A DNA stretch of 64,000 nucleotides from Streptomyces sp. TG1A-8 (GCF_030499535.1 NZ_JASTLB010000001.1:1550001-1614000), one strand, 5' to 3'. Shown: positions 34,171 through 43,770, counted from the stretch's first letter. Notes: a model not told the origin generated them from the sequence alone. Numbers and translations: made by a program.

Positions 34171-34251
34171 GTGGGGCGGTGCGTGTCCGGGGCCGGTGCT
34201 CCCCCGTCGGCCGGGAGCCGTCCCTCTCCCGGCCGGGGCCGCGGCGGCGGC

Positions 34252-35631
34252 TCAGCCCCCGGCCGCGATCCGCGCGAGGCGCCGGGCCTCGTCCCGCGTG
34301 GCGCGGGCGACGGCGTCCTCGTCGACGGTCAGCAGGTGTCCGTCCTCGACGATCTGGCGTCCGTTCACGAAGGAGGCGGTCACCGGGGGCGCGGCGCCGA
34401 GGACCAGCGCGGCCACCGGGTCGGCGATGGAGGCGTGGGCGAGCGTGTCCAGCTTCCACAGGACCAGGTCGGCGAGCTTGCCGGCCTCCAGGGAGCCGGT
34501 CTCGGCCGCGCGGCCGAGCACCCGGGCTCCGCCGTGGGTGCCCAGGCGCAGCGCCTGCCGGGCGCTCAGGGCGGCCGCCCGGTGCGCGCCGAGGCGGTTG
34601 ATCAGCAGGGCGTTGCGCAGTTCGGTGTGGAGTTCGCCGGACTCGTTGGAGGCGGTGCCGTCGACGCCGAGGCCGACCGGGACGCCGGCGGCCAGCATGT
34701 CCGGCACCCGGGCGATGCCGGCCGCGAGGCGGGCGTTGGAGGACGGGCAGTGGGCGACGCCGGTGCCCGTCCGGGCGAAGGCGGCGATGTCGGAGTCGTT
34801 CATGTGGACGCAGTGCGCCATCCACACGTCCTCGCCCAGCCAGCCGGTGGACTCGAGGTAGTCGGTGGGGCCCATGCCGAACAGCTCCTGGCAGAACGCC
34901 TCCTCCTCCACGGTCTCCGAACCGTGGGTGTGCAACCGTACGCCGAGACGGCGGGCCAGCTCGGCGCCCTCGCGCAGCAGTTCGGTGGAGACGGAGAACG
35001 GGGAGCAGGGGGCGACGGCTATCCGGGTCATCGCGTCGAAGGAGGAGTCGTGGTGCTCCTTCACGGTGGCCTCGGTGCCGGCGAGCGCGCCCTCCAGGGT
35101 CTCGACGGCGAAGTCCGGGGGCAGGCCGCCGTCCTTCTCGCCGCGGTCCATCGAGCCGCGGGCCAGGGTGAAGCGTATGCCCGCCTCGCGGGCGGCGCGG
35201 ATGACCGCGCCGGACAGGTCGCCGGAGCCGCGCGGGTGGATGTAGTGGTGGTCCATGGCGGTGGTGACGCCGCCGCGGGCCATCATGGCGAGCGATCCCC
35301 GGGCCGCCTCGTACACCATCCGCTCGTCGATGCGCGCCCAGGTCGGGTAGAGCGCGACCAGCCAGTCGAAGAGGTTGTGGTCCGTGGCCAGGCCCCGGGT
35401 GATCCACTGGTAGAAGTGGTGGTGGGTGTTGACCAGACCGGGGGTCACCAGGTGCCCGGTGGCGTCGATGCGCCGGACGACGTTCTCCAGGCCCTCGGGG
35501 GCCCTGCCCGCGCCGACCGACTCGATGCGGTGGCCGGCCAGGACGACGTGTCCGGTGGCGTACTCGGTGTCGTCGGCGTCGACCGTCGCGATCGCACCGT
35601 TGTCGATGACGATGCGCTGGACTGCTGCCAT
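34252..35631 (-). CDS. 8-oxoguanine deaminase (amidohydrolase)
   Basis: ATG 35631 starts a 459-residue zinc amidohydrolase. Metal ligands are visible in TPGLVNTHHHFYQWITRG (His pair near 70), HTHGSET (near 240), AHCVHM (near 275) and GVDGTASNE (Asp near 328). The combination HHHFYQ and GSMDRGEKDGGLPPD is that of 8-oxoguanine deaminases, which convert 8-oxoguanine to urate plus ammonia, feeding the downstream uricase route. It lies on the same strand as the uricase gene, separated by a terminator hairpin, so it may be transcribed separately. The alternative, a hydroxydechloroatrazine-type or guanine deaminase, is less likely in this context. Confidence 0.85.
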   Translation of the reverse strand: MAAVQRIVIDNGAIATVDADDTEYATGHVVLAGHRIESVGAGRAPEGLENVVRRIDATGHLVTPGLVNTHHHFYQWITRGLATDHNLFDWLVALYPTWARIDERMVYEAARGSLAMMARGGVTTAMDHHYIHPRGSGDLSGAVIRAAREAGIRFTLARGSMDRGEKDGGLPPDFAVETLEGALAGTEATVKEHHDSSFDAMTRIAVAPCSPFSVSTELLREGAELARRLGVRLHTHGSETVEEEAFCQELFGMGPTDYLESTGWLGEDVWMAHCVHMNDSDIAAFARTGTGVAHCPSSNARLAAGIARVPDMLAAGVPVGLGVDGTASNESGELHTELRNALLINRLGAHRAAALSARQALRLGTHGGARVLGRAAETGSLEAGKLADLVLWKLDTLAHASIADPVAALVLGAAPPVTASFVNGRQIVEDGHLLTVDEDAVARATRDEARRLARIAAGG

Positions 35632-35695
35632 GGCGCGTCCCTTTCGCTCAGTGGACTCGAACGGCAGGGCACGGCAGGACCCCGGGTGGTGAGCG

Positions 35696-35727
35696 CCGTG
35701 GCCGGGGAGGCGGTTCCCCGGCCACGG
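35696..35727 (-). terminator. Strong hairpin terminator after the uricase operon
   Basis: A perfect 13-bp stem (CCGTGGCCGGGGA / TCCCCGGCCACGG) with a 6-base loop lies between the uricase stop (35756) and the deaminase start (35631) on the minus strand. Confidence 0.8.
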
Positions 35728-35755
35728 ATGCCGAAGGGAGGGTGTCCGCAGGCTC

Positions 35756-36679
35756 TCAGAGGCCGGTGAGGTCCGCCGGGATCCCCGGCTCGCAGCCGTC
35801 GCGGAGGATGGTCGCCTCGATCAGGCCGTAGGGCCGGTCGGCGGCGAGGTAGACCTCGTTGTCGTTCCTCAGCCCGAAGGGCTCCAGGTCGACCAGGAAG
35901 TGGTGCTTGTTCGGCAGCGAGAGGCGGACCTCGTCGATCTCGTCGCGGTGGTCGATGACGCGCGCGCCCATGTGGTACAGGGTCTGCTGCAGCGACAGGG
36001 AGTAGGTTTCGGCGAAGGCCTGGAGCGTGTGCTTCCTCACCTGCTCGTAGGACTCCTCCCAGGGGGGCATCCGCTGCTCGTCGCCGGTCCAGTTGAACCG
36101 CCAGCGACCGCAGACGGAGGTGGCCAGGACGCGGTCGTGGGTCTCCTGGAGCGTGGTGTACCCGTCCCTGGCGTAACCCCGGAACTCGGAGTCGGTCGAG
36201 TTCATCACCGTCAGGTCCTTCAGGCCGGAGACGACCTCCCACTTCCCGCCGTCGTAGGTGACCTGGGCGAGGCGGGTCTCCTGGCCCCTGCGGACGAAGG
36301 AGTGCCCGGTCCCGCCGGCGCCGGCGGACCGCGAGGTGGCGCCGGAGGTCCCGATCCGCTCCCAGGCGTACTCCTCGATGCGGATCCGCGCGGTCCTGAT
36401 CGCCCCCTGCGAGGTCACGAAGTGACGGGCCAGGTGGATGCCGAACTGCTCGGCGGACTCGATGCCGTGCTCCTTGGCGAACGCGAACACCGTGTTCTTC
36501 ATGGTGTCGGTCGGCAGGACGTTGGCGTTGGAACCGCGGTGGTGGACCTCGTCCATGTCGCCGCTGAGCGCCACGGAGACGTTCAGGTCCTTGATGTGGT
36601 GGGTGGCGCCGTCCCGCGTGATCCTGACGACCCGGTTCTCGGCCTTGCCGTACTGGTTCTGTCCCAGGAAGGTGGGCAT
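35756..36679 (-). CDS. Urate oxidase (uricase)
   Basis: The 307-residue protein starts at ATG 36679, four bases after the stop of the HIU hydrolase; its ribosome-binding site GAGGGAG lies in the end of that gene. Uricase signatures include GQNQYGKAENRVVRI (strand 1 with the catalytic Lys) and VALSGDMDEVHHRGSNANVLPTDTMKNT-type region (the part HHRGSNANVLPTDT is the conserved catalytic Thr motif), HFVTSQGAIRTARIRIEEY, and DLTVMNSTDSEFRGYARDGY. It oxidises urate to 5-hydroxyisourate and hydrogen peroxide in the cytoplasm without a cofactor. Length matches the family, and the context with HIU hydrolase and OHCU decarboxylase is decisive. Confidence 0.97.
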   Translation of the reverse strand: MPTFLGQNQYGKAENRVVRITRDGATHHIKDLNVSVALSGDMDEVHHRGSNANVLPTDTMKNTVFAFAKEHGIESAEQFGIHLARHFVTSQGAIRTARIRIEEYAWERIGTSGATSRSAGAGGTGHSFVRRGQETRLAQVTYDGGKWEVVSGLKDLTVMNSTDSEFRGYARDGYTTLQETHDRVLATSVCGRWRFNWTGDEQRMPPWEESYEQVRKHTLQAFAETYSLSLQQTLYHMGARVIDHRDEIDEVRLSLPNKHHFLVDLEPFGLRNDNEVYLAADRPYGLIEATILRDGCEPGIPADLTGL

Positions 36680-36683
36680 CTAG

Positions 36684-37085
36684 CTAGCTCCCTCGGTAAA
36701 CGGAGTAGCCGAACGGGTTGAGCAGCAGCGGTACGTGGTGGTGCTCCCCGGGGGCCACGGCGAAGGCGACCACCACCTCGGGGAAGAACACGGCACCGCC
36801 GTCCCGGCCCGCGGGGGCCTCCCGCTGCGCATCGGCTCGCTTCTTCGCGGTCTTCTCGAAGTACGGCTCCACCGCGAAGTCGAGCCGTACGTGGGTGGTG
36901 CCCTCCGGCAGCGCCGGCAGGTCCTCGCAGCGGCCGTCGGCGCCGGTCGTGGAACCGCCGAGCGCCCGCCAGTCCGCGTCGTGCCCGCCGCGGGCGCACA
37001 GGCGGACGGCGACGCCCTCGGCGGGGCGGCCGACGGAGGTGTCCAGGATGTGCGTGGACACGGAGGCGGTGGTGCCGGTGCTCAT
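36684..37085 (-). CDS. 5-hydroxyisourate hydrolase (transthyretin-like)
   Basis: ATG 37085 starts a 133-residue transthyretin-related protein. Hallmarks are SVSTHILDTSVGRPAEGVAV at the N-terminus (His in the active-site strand), an internal insertion and the terminal tetrapeptide YRGS. It hydrolyses the uricase product 5-hydroxyisourate to OHCU. Four bases separate it from the upstream OHCU decarboxylase gene and four from uricase, so the three enzymes are made from one message. A short insertion rich in Ala/Lys/Arg (EKTAKKRADAQREAPA) is unusual but outside the active site. Confidence 0.96.
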   Translation of the reverse strand: MSTGTTASVSTHILDTSVGRPAEGVAVRLCARGGHDADWRALGGSTTGADGRCEDLPALPEGTTHVRLDFAVEPYFEKTAKKRADAQREAPAGRDGGAVFFPEVVVAFAVAPGEHHHVPLLLNPFGYSVYRGS

Positions 37086-37089
37086 GGTG

Positions 37090-37602
37090 TCAGGCGTCCT
37101 CTTCGACGAGTCGGGCCAGCCGGATGCGGTTGATCCTGCCCAGCTCGGTGCGGATGATCTCCCGCTCCCGCTCCGGGGGGTTGCCGATCCGCTCCCTGAG
37201 CGCGTCGCGCATCTGCTCGCCGGTCCTGCCGGTGGCGCAGACGAGGAAGACGTGGCCGAACCGGTCCTGGTAGGCCAGGTTGAGTCCGAGCATCTCCGCC
37301 TTGAGGTCCGCGGAGGCGCCGGCCATGCCGCCCTGTTCCCGGGCGGAGGCCGGATCACCGGGCCGGGGACGGCCGATCGGGGGGTGGCCGGCCAGCGCCT
37401 CCGCCAGGTCGGCGGCGCTCAGACCGGCCGTCGCCGCGTCGCTGGCGGCGTAGAGGTCCGCCGGTGTGGCGTAGGGGCGGGCCGTGAGCAGGTGCTTCGC
37501 CCAGGCGGTGGAGGCGCAGGCCGCGTGCAGCGCGGCGAGGGCCGCGGACTCCCCGAGGCCGTTGAACCGGGCCAGTCCCGGGGGCGTGGAAGTGGACGTC
37601 AC
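37090..37602 (-). CDS. OHCU decarboxylase
   Basis: GTG 37602 starts a 170-residue protein preceded by GGAGG. It is the 2-oxo-4-hydroxy-4-carboxy-5-ureidoimidazoline decarboxylase, which makes (S)-allantoin from the HIU hydrolase product. Motifs are ARFNGLGESAALAALHAACAS (N-terminal helix), the PIGRP...AS.EQ region around residue 75-90 and GRTGEQMRDALRERIGNPPE toward the end. First gene of the uricase operon; a promoter with an operator-like palindrome precedes it. Confidence 0.95.
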   Translation of the reverse strand: MTSTSTPPGLARFNGLGESAALAALHAACASTAWAKHLLTARPYATPADLYAASDAATAGLSAADLAEALAGHPPIGRPRPGDPASAREQGGMAGASADLKAEMLGLNLAYQDRFGHVFLVCATGRTGEQMRDALRERIGNPPEREREIIRTELGRINRIRLARLVEEDA

Positions 37603-37651
37603 GGGAGCCTCCGCGGCCGCGAACGGCCCTCGTGCTGAACGGGCTGCGGCC

Positions 37652-37692
37652 AGCTAACGCCTTCCCGCGACAGGTCGTCAACGCTTTGTTGA
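37652..37692 (-). promoter_or_regulatory. Promoter and operator candidate of the uricase operon
   Basis: On the minus strand TTGACG (37681-37676) and TTAGCT (37657-37652) are separated by 18 bases, with start of transcription near 37645. The palindrome TCAAC-N5-GTTGA (37678-37692) overlaps the -35 element, so a repressor bound there would block the polymerase. The YheO-like regulator encoded just upstream (37746-38114) is a candidate but not proven. Confidence 0.6.
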
Positions 37693-37745
37693 AAATTCCG
37701 GGTAACGGGATCCGGGGCCCCCGCGGGGTCGTGACCGCCCCCGTC

Positions 37746-38114
37746 TCAGCCCTCCTTCTCGCGGTTGAGGTAGTTGTAGACGGTGAAGCGGCTCACCCCC
37801 AGGGCGCTCGCCACGGTCTCCACGCCGTGCCGCACGAAGAAGGCACCGCGTGCCTCCAGGACCCGCACGACCTCCTGCTTGGCCTTGCGGTCCAGGTCGG
37901 CGAGCGGCCGGCCCCGCTCGCGCTCCATGGCGGCCAGGATGTGGTCGAGGGAGTCGGCGAGCTGCGGCAGCCGTACGGCGAGGACGCCGGCGCCCTCCCA
38001 GGCGAGGACGACGTCGTCCGGGCCGGCCTCCTCCGGCGGGAGCATCTCCCCGCCCACGGCGTCGACCAGCGGCTTCACGGCGGCGATGAAGGACTCCTGC
38101 CCCGTGCCGGTCAC
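37746..38114 (-). CDS. YheO-like helix-turn-helix regulator (short form)
   Basis: GTG 38114 overlaps the preceding gene's stop (GTGA), so translation is coupled. The 122-residue protein has an N-terminal helical region (FIAAVKPLVDAVGGEMLP, VLAWEGAGVLAVRLPQL) and a C-terminal helix-turn-helix of the YheO/HTH_22 type (DRKAKQEVVRVLEARGAFFV, then VASALGVSRFTVYNYLNRE). It is shorter than typical YheO proteins, which carry a full PAS-like domain. It is divergent in role but same-strand upstream of the uricase operon; regulation of purine degradation is inferred from position. Confidence 0.75.
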   Translation of the reverse strand: MTGTGQESFIAAVKPLVDAVGGEMLPPEEAGPDDVVLAWEGAGVLAVRLPQLADSLDHILAAMERERGRPLADLDRKAKQEVVRVLEARGAFFVRHGVETVASALGVSRFTVYNYLNREKEG

Positions 38115-38359
38115 GCGTCCTCCCCGAGGACGTTGACCTGCAGCGAGATGCGGGTGGCGCCGGCCGCCAGGGACTCGCGGAGCAGGGCGTCGACCACGCC
38201 CAGCACGGCGTCGGCGGTGCCCTCGGCGGTGTTGCCGAACGGCCCGACGTCCACGGCGTCCAGGTCGGCGGCCGCCACGACCTCGCGGGCGACCAGCGCG
38301 TGCGCGGGCGCCTCGTCGAGGTCGAAGGGCTCGGTCGTGAACTCAACTCTCAGTCGCAT
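38111..38359 (-). CDS. Small thiamine-binding-like (MTH1187/DUF77) protein
   Basis: ATG 38359 starts an 82-residue protein preceded by GGGG. It matches the small ferredoxin-like MTH1187 family (RVEFTTEPFDLDEAPAHALV, then VDVGPFGNTAEGTADAVLGV and the end strand RISLQVNV). Related proteins bind thiamine or similar heterocycles; no ligand can be assigned here. Its stop overlaps the start of the YheO-like gene, so the pair is probably co-regulated. Confidence 0.6.
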   Translation of the reverse strand: MRLRVEFTTEPFDLDEAPAHALVAREVVAAADLDAVDVGPFGNTAEGTADAVLGVVDALLRESLAAGATRISLQVNVLGEDA

Positions 38360-38556
38360 CGCGCCCCATGCCTCTCCGACCTGCGCGTCTGACGGCCCGC
38401 GGCGGGAGGGCGGGCCGGGGCGCGGCAGGCCCGACGGCCGGCGGCACACCCCGGCCCCGACCTTAACGGACCCCGGAGCCGGTCGGGGGAGGCCTCCGCG
38501 CTGCCGCGGGCCCGCTCCGGCGTGCGCCGGCGTCCCGTCCGCCGCACGCTGGAGGC

Positions 38557-38790
38557 ATGGACGGTCCCGCACGGCACCCGCGCATCGTGGTCCACTCCCC
38601 GGCCCTGGACGGCTCCCGGCGGGTCACCGAGGGCGAGGTGACCCTCGGGATCGCCACGCACCTGGACGACGTGGTCGAGATCCTGCGCTCCGCGGACCTG
38701 GACCGGGCCGAGGTCGAGGAGGGCGACCTCATCGCTTGGCAGGGCGGCGGGCCCGAGGACTGGCCGGGGCTGTCGGAGCACGAGCGGTAG
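38557..38790 (+). CDS. Small conserved hypothetical protein, 77 residues
   Basis: ATG 38557 opens a compact acidic protein (PRIVVHSPALDGSRRVTEGE, then HLDDVVEILRSADLDRAEVE and EGDLIAWQGGGPEDW). No domain is recognised. Composition and GC3 favour coding, and it is followed by a membrane-protein gene on the same strand. Confidence 0.6.
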   Translation: MDGPARHPRIVVHSPALDGSRRVTEGEVTLGIATHLDDVVEILRSADLDRAEVEEGDLIAWQGGGPEDWPGLSEHER

Positions 38791-38933
38791 CGGGAGCCGG
38801 CCGGCGCGCCGCCGGGGCCGCGGTGTGCGCGGACCGCGGCGGCGCGCGGGTACCCCGCCCGTACGGCGGGGACGACGGGAACGACGGGAACGATGCGGGC
38901 CGGCACGGCCGGCCGCTTGTGGAGGTGGGTACG

Positions 38934-39323
38934 GTGCGCACAGGACTCCTGCGGGCCCTCGGCGCGGCGACCGCGGTCATCGGCACCGGGTTCGTGTACC
39001 GGCCCGGCCTGATGGCGCGGCCGGCGGGTCTGGCGGCCCCCGACGGGCACGTCGATCCGCGCACCGCGCTCGCGGTCCGCGCGCTGGGGTGGCGGGACGC
39101 CGCCACCGGCCTGGCCATGCTCGTCGCGCCGGACGGGCGCCCGCTGGCCACGGCGGCCGCCGTGCGCATCGCGCTCGACCTCGGGGACGGTGCCGTGTTC
39201 GGCACCGCCGTGCCGGGCCGGGTCCGCCGGGCCGGGACGCTCGCCGCCGCCGGCGGGTGGGCCGCCCTGACGCTCGCGGGGCTGCTCGGCGGCCGCCGCA
39301 CCGGGGCCGTTCGCGCGGTCTGA
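38934..39323 (+). CDS. DUF4267-type membrane protein, 129 residues
   Basis: GTG 38934 follows GGAGG by eight bases. The 129-residue product has three to four predicted transmembrane helices (LLRALGAATAVIGTGFVYRP, RTALAVRALGWRDAATGLAM, TLAAAGGWAALTLAGLLGG). This pattern matches small DUF4267-like integral membrane proteins of Streptomyces. Function is unknown. A hairpin follows at 39361. Confidence 0.65.
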   Translation: MRTGLLRALGAATAVIGTGFVYRPGLMARPAGLAAPDGHVDPRTALAVRALGWRDAATGLAMLVAPDGRPLATAAAVRIALDLGDGAVFGTAVPGRVRRAGTLAAAGGWAALTLAGLLGGRRTGAVRAV

Positions 39324-39360
39324 GCACGGCCTGACGCACCGGGGGGCGGGGCGCACCGGG

Positions 39361-39393
39361 GGGGCGGTCCTTCCTCCGGGGAGGGACCGCCCC
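39361..39393. terminator. Hairpin terminator between convergent genes
   Basis: GGGGCGGTCC (39361-39370) pairs with GGACCGCCCC (39384-39393). It lies between the stop of the DUF4267-type gene (plus) and the stop of the acyl-CoA synthetase gene (minus). Confidence 0.7.
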
Positions 39394-39526
39394 TCGAACG
39401 GGCCGGACGGGCCGGACGGCCCGCCCGGCGGCCCCGGGCCGGCCCTGGAGCCGAGTGCGCCGCCGGCCGCGCGCCCGCCGCGGGGCCCGCCCTCGGGCCT
39501 CCTCCGCGTGCTCGTCGCCCGGGGCT

Positions 39527-41137
39527 TCACGCCCCGTACGTCTCGCGCAGCTCCACCTTGCGCACCTTGCCGGAGACCGTCATCGGGAAGGAGTCGAGGA
39601 TCTGCAGCCGGCTGGGGATCTTGTAGTGCGCGAGCCGCCCCCGGCAGAAGGCGCGCAGCTCCTCCAGGGTCGGCGGGTCGGCCGCGTCCCGCGGGATGAC
39701 GCAGGCCAGCACCTCCTCGCCGTACGTCTCGTGCGGCACCCCGACGACCTGGACGTCCCGGATCCGGGGGTGGGCGTAGAGGAACTCCTCGATCTCGCGC
39801 GGGTAGATGTTCTCCCCGCCCCGGATGATCATGTCCTTGATCCGGCCGACGATCTCCACGTAGCCGTCCTCGCGCATCACCGCCAGGTCCCCGGTGTGCA
39901 TCCAGCGGCCCGCGTCGACGGCCTCGGCGGTCTTCTCCGGTTCGTTCCAGTAGCCGAGCATCACGCTGTAGCCGCGGGTGCACAGCTCGCCCGCCGCACC
40001 GCGCGGCCGGGTGACGCCGGTGGCCGGGTCGACGACCTTGACCTCCAGGTGCGGGAGGACGCGGCCGACGGTGCCGGTGCGGTGCTCCAGGTCGTCCTCG
40101 ATGCGGGTCTGCAGGGAGACCGGGGAGGTCTCCGTCATGCCGTAGCAGATGGAGACCTCCTCCATGTGCATCTCGGCGACCACCCGCTTCATGACCTCGA
40201 CCGGGCAGGGCGAGCCCGCCATGATGCCGGTGCGCAGGGTGGAGAGGTCGTAGGAGGCGAAGTCGGGGAGGTTCAGCTCCGCGATGAACATGGTGGGCAC
40301 GCCGTACAGCGAGGTGCAGCGCTCCCGCTGGACGGCCTCCAGGGTGGCCCTCGGATCGAAGGACGGGGCCGGGACGACCATGCAGGCGCCGTGCGAGGTG
40401 GCCGCGAGGTTGCCCATCACCATGCCGAAGCAGTGGTAGAAGGGCACCGGTATGCAGATCCGGTCCCGCTCGCTGTAGGCGATCGACTCCCCCACGAAGT
40501 AACCGTTGTTGAGGATGTTGTGGTGGGAGAGGGTGGCCCCCTTCGGGAACCCGGTCGTCCCGGAGGTGTACTGGATGTTGATCGGGTCGTCGCAGGACAG
40601 CTCGGCCTGCCGGGCCAGCAGTTCGTCACGGCGGTCGGCGCGGCCCAGGGCCGTGAACGCCTCCCAGCCCGGGTCGCCGATGTAGACGGTCCCGGCCAGC
40701 AGCGGGCACCTGCCGCGCACTTCCTCGACCATCGCGCGGTAGTCGCTGCCCTTGTGGCTGACGGAGGCGAACAGCAGCGAGATGCCGGCCTGCTTCAGGA
40801 CGTACTCCACCTCGTGGGTGCGGTAGGCCGGGTTGATGTTGACCATGACGGCGCCGACGCGGGCGGTGGCGTACTGGACGAGCACCCACTCGGCGCAGTT
40901 GACCGCCCAGATGCCCACCCGGTCGCCCTTGGCCACCCCGCTCGCCAGCAGCGCGTACGCCAGCCGGTCGACGTCGGCGGAGAACTCGGCGTACGTCCAG
41001 CGCCGCCCGGAGGGCACGTCGACCAGGGCCTCACGGTCCGGCCAGGCGGCCACGGCCCGGTCGAGGCTGGCGCCGATGGTGTCCCCGAGCAGCGGGGTGG
41101 GCCCCGTGCCGTGCGCGTACGACGGTGCGGGGCTCAC
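39527..41137 (-). CDS. Long/medium-chain acyl-CoA synthetase (AMP-binding)
   Basis: GTG 41137 overlaps the previous gene's stop (GTGA at 41137-41134), so the two synthetases are translationally coupled. The 536-residue enzyme carries the P-loop-like [16 protein letters not shown] (near 180), the PGP/VPTMF region, [19 protein letters not shown] and the hinge [19 protein letters not shown], with the C-terminal catalytic lysine in [11 protein letters not shown]. It activates a carboxylic acid to its adenylate and then the CoA thioester. Substrate chain length is not readable. Together with the upstream synthetase and the GAF-LuxR gene this forms a small fatty-acid or aromatic-acid uptake unit. 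Confidence 0.92.
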   Translation of the reverse strand: MSPAPSYAHGTGPTPLLGDTIGASLDRAVAAWPDREALVDVPSGRRWTYAEFSADVDRLAYALLASGVAKGDRVGIWAVNCAEWVLVQYATARVGAVMVNINPAYRTHEVEYVLKQAGISLLFASVSHKGSDYRAMVEEVRGRCPLLAGTVYIGDPGWEAFTALGRADRRDELLARQAELSCDDPINIQYTSGTTGFPKGATLSHHNILNNGYFVGESIAYSERDRICIPVPFYHCFGMVMGNLAATSHGACMVVPAPSFDPRATLEAVQRERCTSLYGVPTMFIAELNLPDFASYDLSTLRTGIMAGSPCPVEVMKRVVAEMHMEEVSICYGMTETSPVSLQTRIEDDLEHRTGTVGRVLPHLEVKVVDPATGVTRPRGAAGELCTRGYSVMLGYWNEPEKTAEAVDAGRWMHTGDLAVMREDGYVEIVGRIKDMIIRGGENIYPREIEEFLYAHPRIRDVQVVGVPHETYGEEVLACVIPRDAADPPTLEELRAFCRGRLAHYKIPSRLQILDSFPMTVSGKVRKVELRETYGA

Positions 41138-42807
41138 CGGAAGTCCTCCTCGCGGTACTCGTCGTCGGAGCCCGCGGCCGTGGCCTCGCGCAGCTCGATG
41201 CGGCGGATCTTGCCGGAGACGGTCTTGGGCAGCGCCCCGAACTCCAGCCGGCGGATGCGCTTGTAGGGCGCCAGCACCTCGCGGGAGTGCTCGAAGAGCA
41301 CCTTCGCTGTGTCCGGTCCGGGCCGCCAGCCCTCGGCGAGGACGACGTACGCCTTGGGCACCGCCAGGCGCACCTCGTCCGGCGCGGGCACCACGGCGGC
41401 CTCGGCGACCGCCTCGTGCTCCAGGAGCGCGCTCTCCAGCTCGAAGGGGCTGATCTTGTAGTCGGAGGCCTTGAAGACGTCGTCGCTGCGCCCGATGTAG
41501 GTCAGGTATCCGTCGGCGTCGCGGGCGGCGACGTCCCCGGTGCGGTAGTAGCCGCCGGCCATGGCCCGCGCGGTGCGGTCGGGGTCGCCGTGGTAGCCGG
41601 TCATCAGGCCCACCGGGCGGTCGGACAGGTCGAGGGCGATCTCGCCCTCGGTGGCGCCGGGTGCTCCGGAGACCGGGTCGAGCAGTTCCACCCGGTAGCC
41701 GGGGCTGGGGCGGCCCATGGAGCCGGTCTTCAGCGTCTGGCCGGGGCTGTTGGAGACCTGTACGGCGGTCTCGGTCTGCCCGAAGCCGTCCCGGATGGTG
41801 ACCCCCCAGGCCCGCCGGACCTGGTTGATCACCTCGGGGTTGAGCGGTTCGCCCGCGGCGAGCGCCTCGCGCGGCGGGGTGGCGAGCTGGGTGAGGTCGG
41901 CCTGGATGAGCATGCGCCACACGGTCGGCGGGGCGCAGAAGGTGGTGACCGCGTTGCGGTCCATCTCGGCCATCAGGCGGGCGGCGTCGAAGCGCGTGTA
42001 GTTGTGGATGAACACGGTCGCCTCCGCGTTCCACGGCGCGAACAGGTTGGACCAGGCGTGCTTGGCCCAGCCCGGCGAGGAGATGTTCAGGTGCACGTCC
42101 CCGGGCCTGAGGCCGATCCAGTACATGGTGGCCAGGTGGCCGATCGGGTACGAGGTGTGGGTGTGCTCCACCAGCTTGGGGCGGGCGGTCGTGCCGGAGG
42201 TGAAGTACAGCATCAGCGGGTCGTCGGCCAGGGTGGGCCCGTCCGGCAGGAACCCGGCCGGAGCGGCGTAGGCGTCCTCGTACGGCTCCCAGCCCTCCTC
42301 CGGCAGCCCGCCGACCGCGATCCGGGTGTAGGCGCCGGGCACGTCCGCGAACTTCGCCGTGTCCTCGGCGCGCACGAGCACGTGCTTGACCCGGCCCCGC
42401 TCCACCCGGTCGCGCAGGTCGGCCGGGCCCAGCAGCGGGGTCGCCGGGACGACGACCGCGCGGAGCTTCATCGCCGCCAGCGCGGTCTCCCACAGCTCCG
42501 CCTGGTTGCCGAGCATGACGAGGATGCGGTCCTCGGCGGCGACGCCCCGCGCGCGCAGGTGGTTGGCGACCCGCGCCGAGCGGTCGGCCAGCTCCGCGAA
42601 GGACAGCCGGGTCTCGGTGCCGTCCTCCTCCACGATGTGCAGGGCGGTCCGGTCGTTGCCCTCGGCGATCACGTCGAACCAGTCCAGCGCCCAGTTGAAG
42701 TGCTCCGGCCGCGGCCAGGTGAAGCCCGCGTAGGCGGTGGCGTAGTCCTCGCGGTGTTCCAGCAGGAAGTCCCGCGCGCGCCTGAAGACGTCGGTCGCCG
42801 TCGTCAT
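41134..42807 (-). CDS. Medium-chain acyl-CoA synthetase (AMP-binding, ACSM-like)
   Basis: ATG 42807 starts a 557-residue enzyme. Motifs are [17 protein letters not shown] (near 195), YGFGQTET-like [10 protein letters not shown], the [15 protein letters not shown] hinge and [16 protein letters not shown] with the catalytic lysine in [14 protein letters not shown]. The N-terminus [16 protein letters not shown] is typical of acetyl/propionyl- and medium-chain (ACSM) synthetases. It is the first gene of the pair and ends in the GTGA overlap. A GAF-LuxR regulator is transcribed divergently from 42934 and probably controls it. Confidence 0.92.
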   Translation of the reverse strand: MTTATDVFRRARDFLLEHREDYATAYAGFTWPRPEHFNWALDWFDVIAEGNDRTALHIVEEDGTETRLSFAELADRSARVANHLRARGVAAEDRILVMLGNQAELWETALAAMKLRAVVVPATPLLGPADLRDRVERGRVKHVLVRAEDTAKFADVPGAYTRIAVGGLPEEGWEPYEDAYAAPAGFLPDGPTLADDPLMLYFTSGTTARPKLVEHTHTSYPIGHLATMYWIGLRPGDVHLNISSPGWAKHAWSNLFAPWNAEATVFIHNYTRFDAARLMAEMDRNAVTTFCAPPTVWRMLIQADLTQLATPPREALAAGEPLNPEVINQVRRAWGVTIRDGFGQTETAVQVSNSPGQTLKTGSMGRPSPGYRVELLDPVSGAPGATEGEIALDLSDRPVGLMTGYHGDPDRTARAMAGGYYRTGDVAARDADGYLTYIGRSDDVFKASDYKISPFELESALLEHEAVAEAAVVPAPDEVRLAVPKAYVVLAEGWRPGPDTAKVLFEHSREVLAPYKRIRRLEFGALPKTVSGKIRRIELREATAAGSDDEYREEDFR

Positions 42808-42933
42808 CGTGTCCTCCTCATGTTCCGGACCATTGCCGGGCGGCTCTCTGGCATCGTCTAATCCGTGATGCGGGTCTCACTACCCCCGGACGGGGGTGTG
42901 GGCGGCCCGGAAGCGTGTCGAAGGGGCAAACAG

Positions 42934-43770
42934 GTGGCAGCAGAAGCCGTGGCGGCGGTGGAGATACACAGCGCGCTGGCCCGGCTGCGGCGCACGACGG
43001 GCCTCCCGGTCGCCTTCGGCGGCCTGGTCGAGGCGGGCCGGCCGCAGATCCGCATCAGCGAGCTGAGCGGCACGAACACCGTCGCGCTGCGCTCGCTGGC
43101 GGTGACCTCCGGCAACGGCCTGGGCGGCAAGGCGGTCGCGCTGGCCCGGCCCTGCGCGGTGGCGGACTACTCCCGCTCCCGGCAGATCAGCCACGAGTAC
43201 GACGTCCCGGTGGCCGTCGAGGGCATCTGCTCGGTCCTCGCCGTGCCGGTCGTCGTGCACCGCCGGGTGCGCGGAGTGCTCTACGGCGCGCTGCGCAGCG
43301 CCCAGCCGCTCGGCGACCGCACGCTCGGCGCGGCGGTGGCGGCGGCGCGGGACGTGGAGCAGGCGCTGGTCGTGCGGGACCAGGCACGGGGGCTGCTGGC
43401 GGCGGCGCGGCCGGAGGGCGCGGACGCGGCGGCCGGCACGGGTGCGGCCTGGGAGCAGGTGCGCGAGGCGCACGCGGCCCTGCGTGCCCTCGCGCCCCGG
43501 ATCACGGACCCCGGGCTGCGCGCGGAACTGCTCGCCGCGTGCGGGCTGCTGACCGCGCCGCCACGAGCGGGGGGCGCGAGCCTGGCGCCCCGCGAACTGG
43601 ACGTGCTGTCCTGGGTGGCGGCGGGGGCCACCAACGCGGCGGTGGCCGAGCGGCTGGCCCTGCGTCCGGAGACGGTGAAGGGATACCTGCGCTCGGCGAT
43701 GCGGAAGCTGGGCGCGCACACCCGGGGAGAGGCGGTGACCGCGGCCCGCCGGGCGGGCCTGCTGCCGTAG
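42934..43770 (+). CDS. GAF-domain LuxR-type regulator
   Basis: GTG 42934 follows AAGGGG; ATG 42865 is in frame but has no ribosome-binding site. The 278-residue protein has a GAF-like ligand domain (about residues 15-150: LVEAGRPQIRISELSGTNTV, DYSRSRQISHEYDVPVAVEG, VLAVPVVVHRRVRGVLYGAL) and a C-terminal LuxR helix-turn-helix (LAPRELDVLSWVAAGATNAA, then AERLALRPETVKGYLRSAMR). Such proteins sense a small molecule, often an aromatic or acyl compound. It is divergent from the acyl-CoA synthetase pair and likely regulates it. Confidence 0.88.
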   Translation: MAAEAVAAVEIHSALARLRRTTGLPVAFGGLVEAGRPQIRISELSGTNTVALRSLAVTSGNGLGGKAVALARPCAVADYSRSRQISHEYDVPVAVEGICSVLAVPVVVHRRVRGVLYGALRSAQPLGDRTLGAAVAAARDVEQALVVRDQARGLLAAARPEGADAAAGTGAAWEQVREAHAALRALAPRITDPGLRAELLAACGLLTAPPRAGGASLAPRELDVLSWVAAGATNAAVAERLALRPETVKGYLRSAMRKLGAHTRGEAVTAARRAGLLP

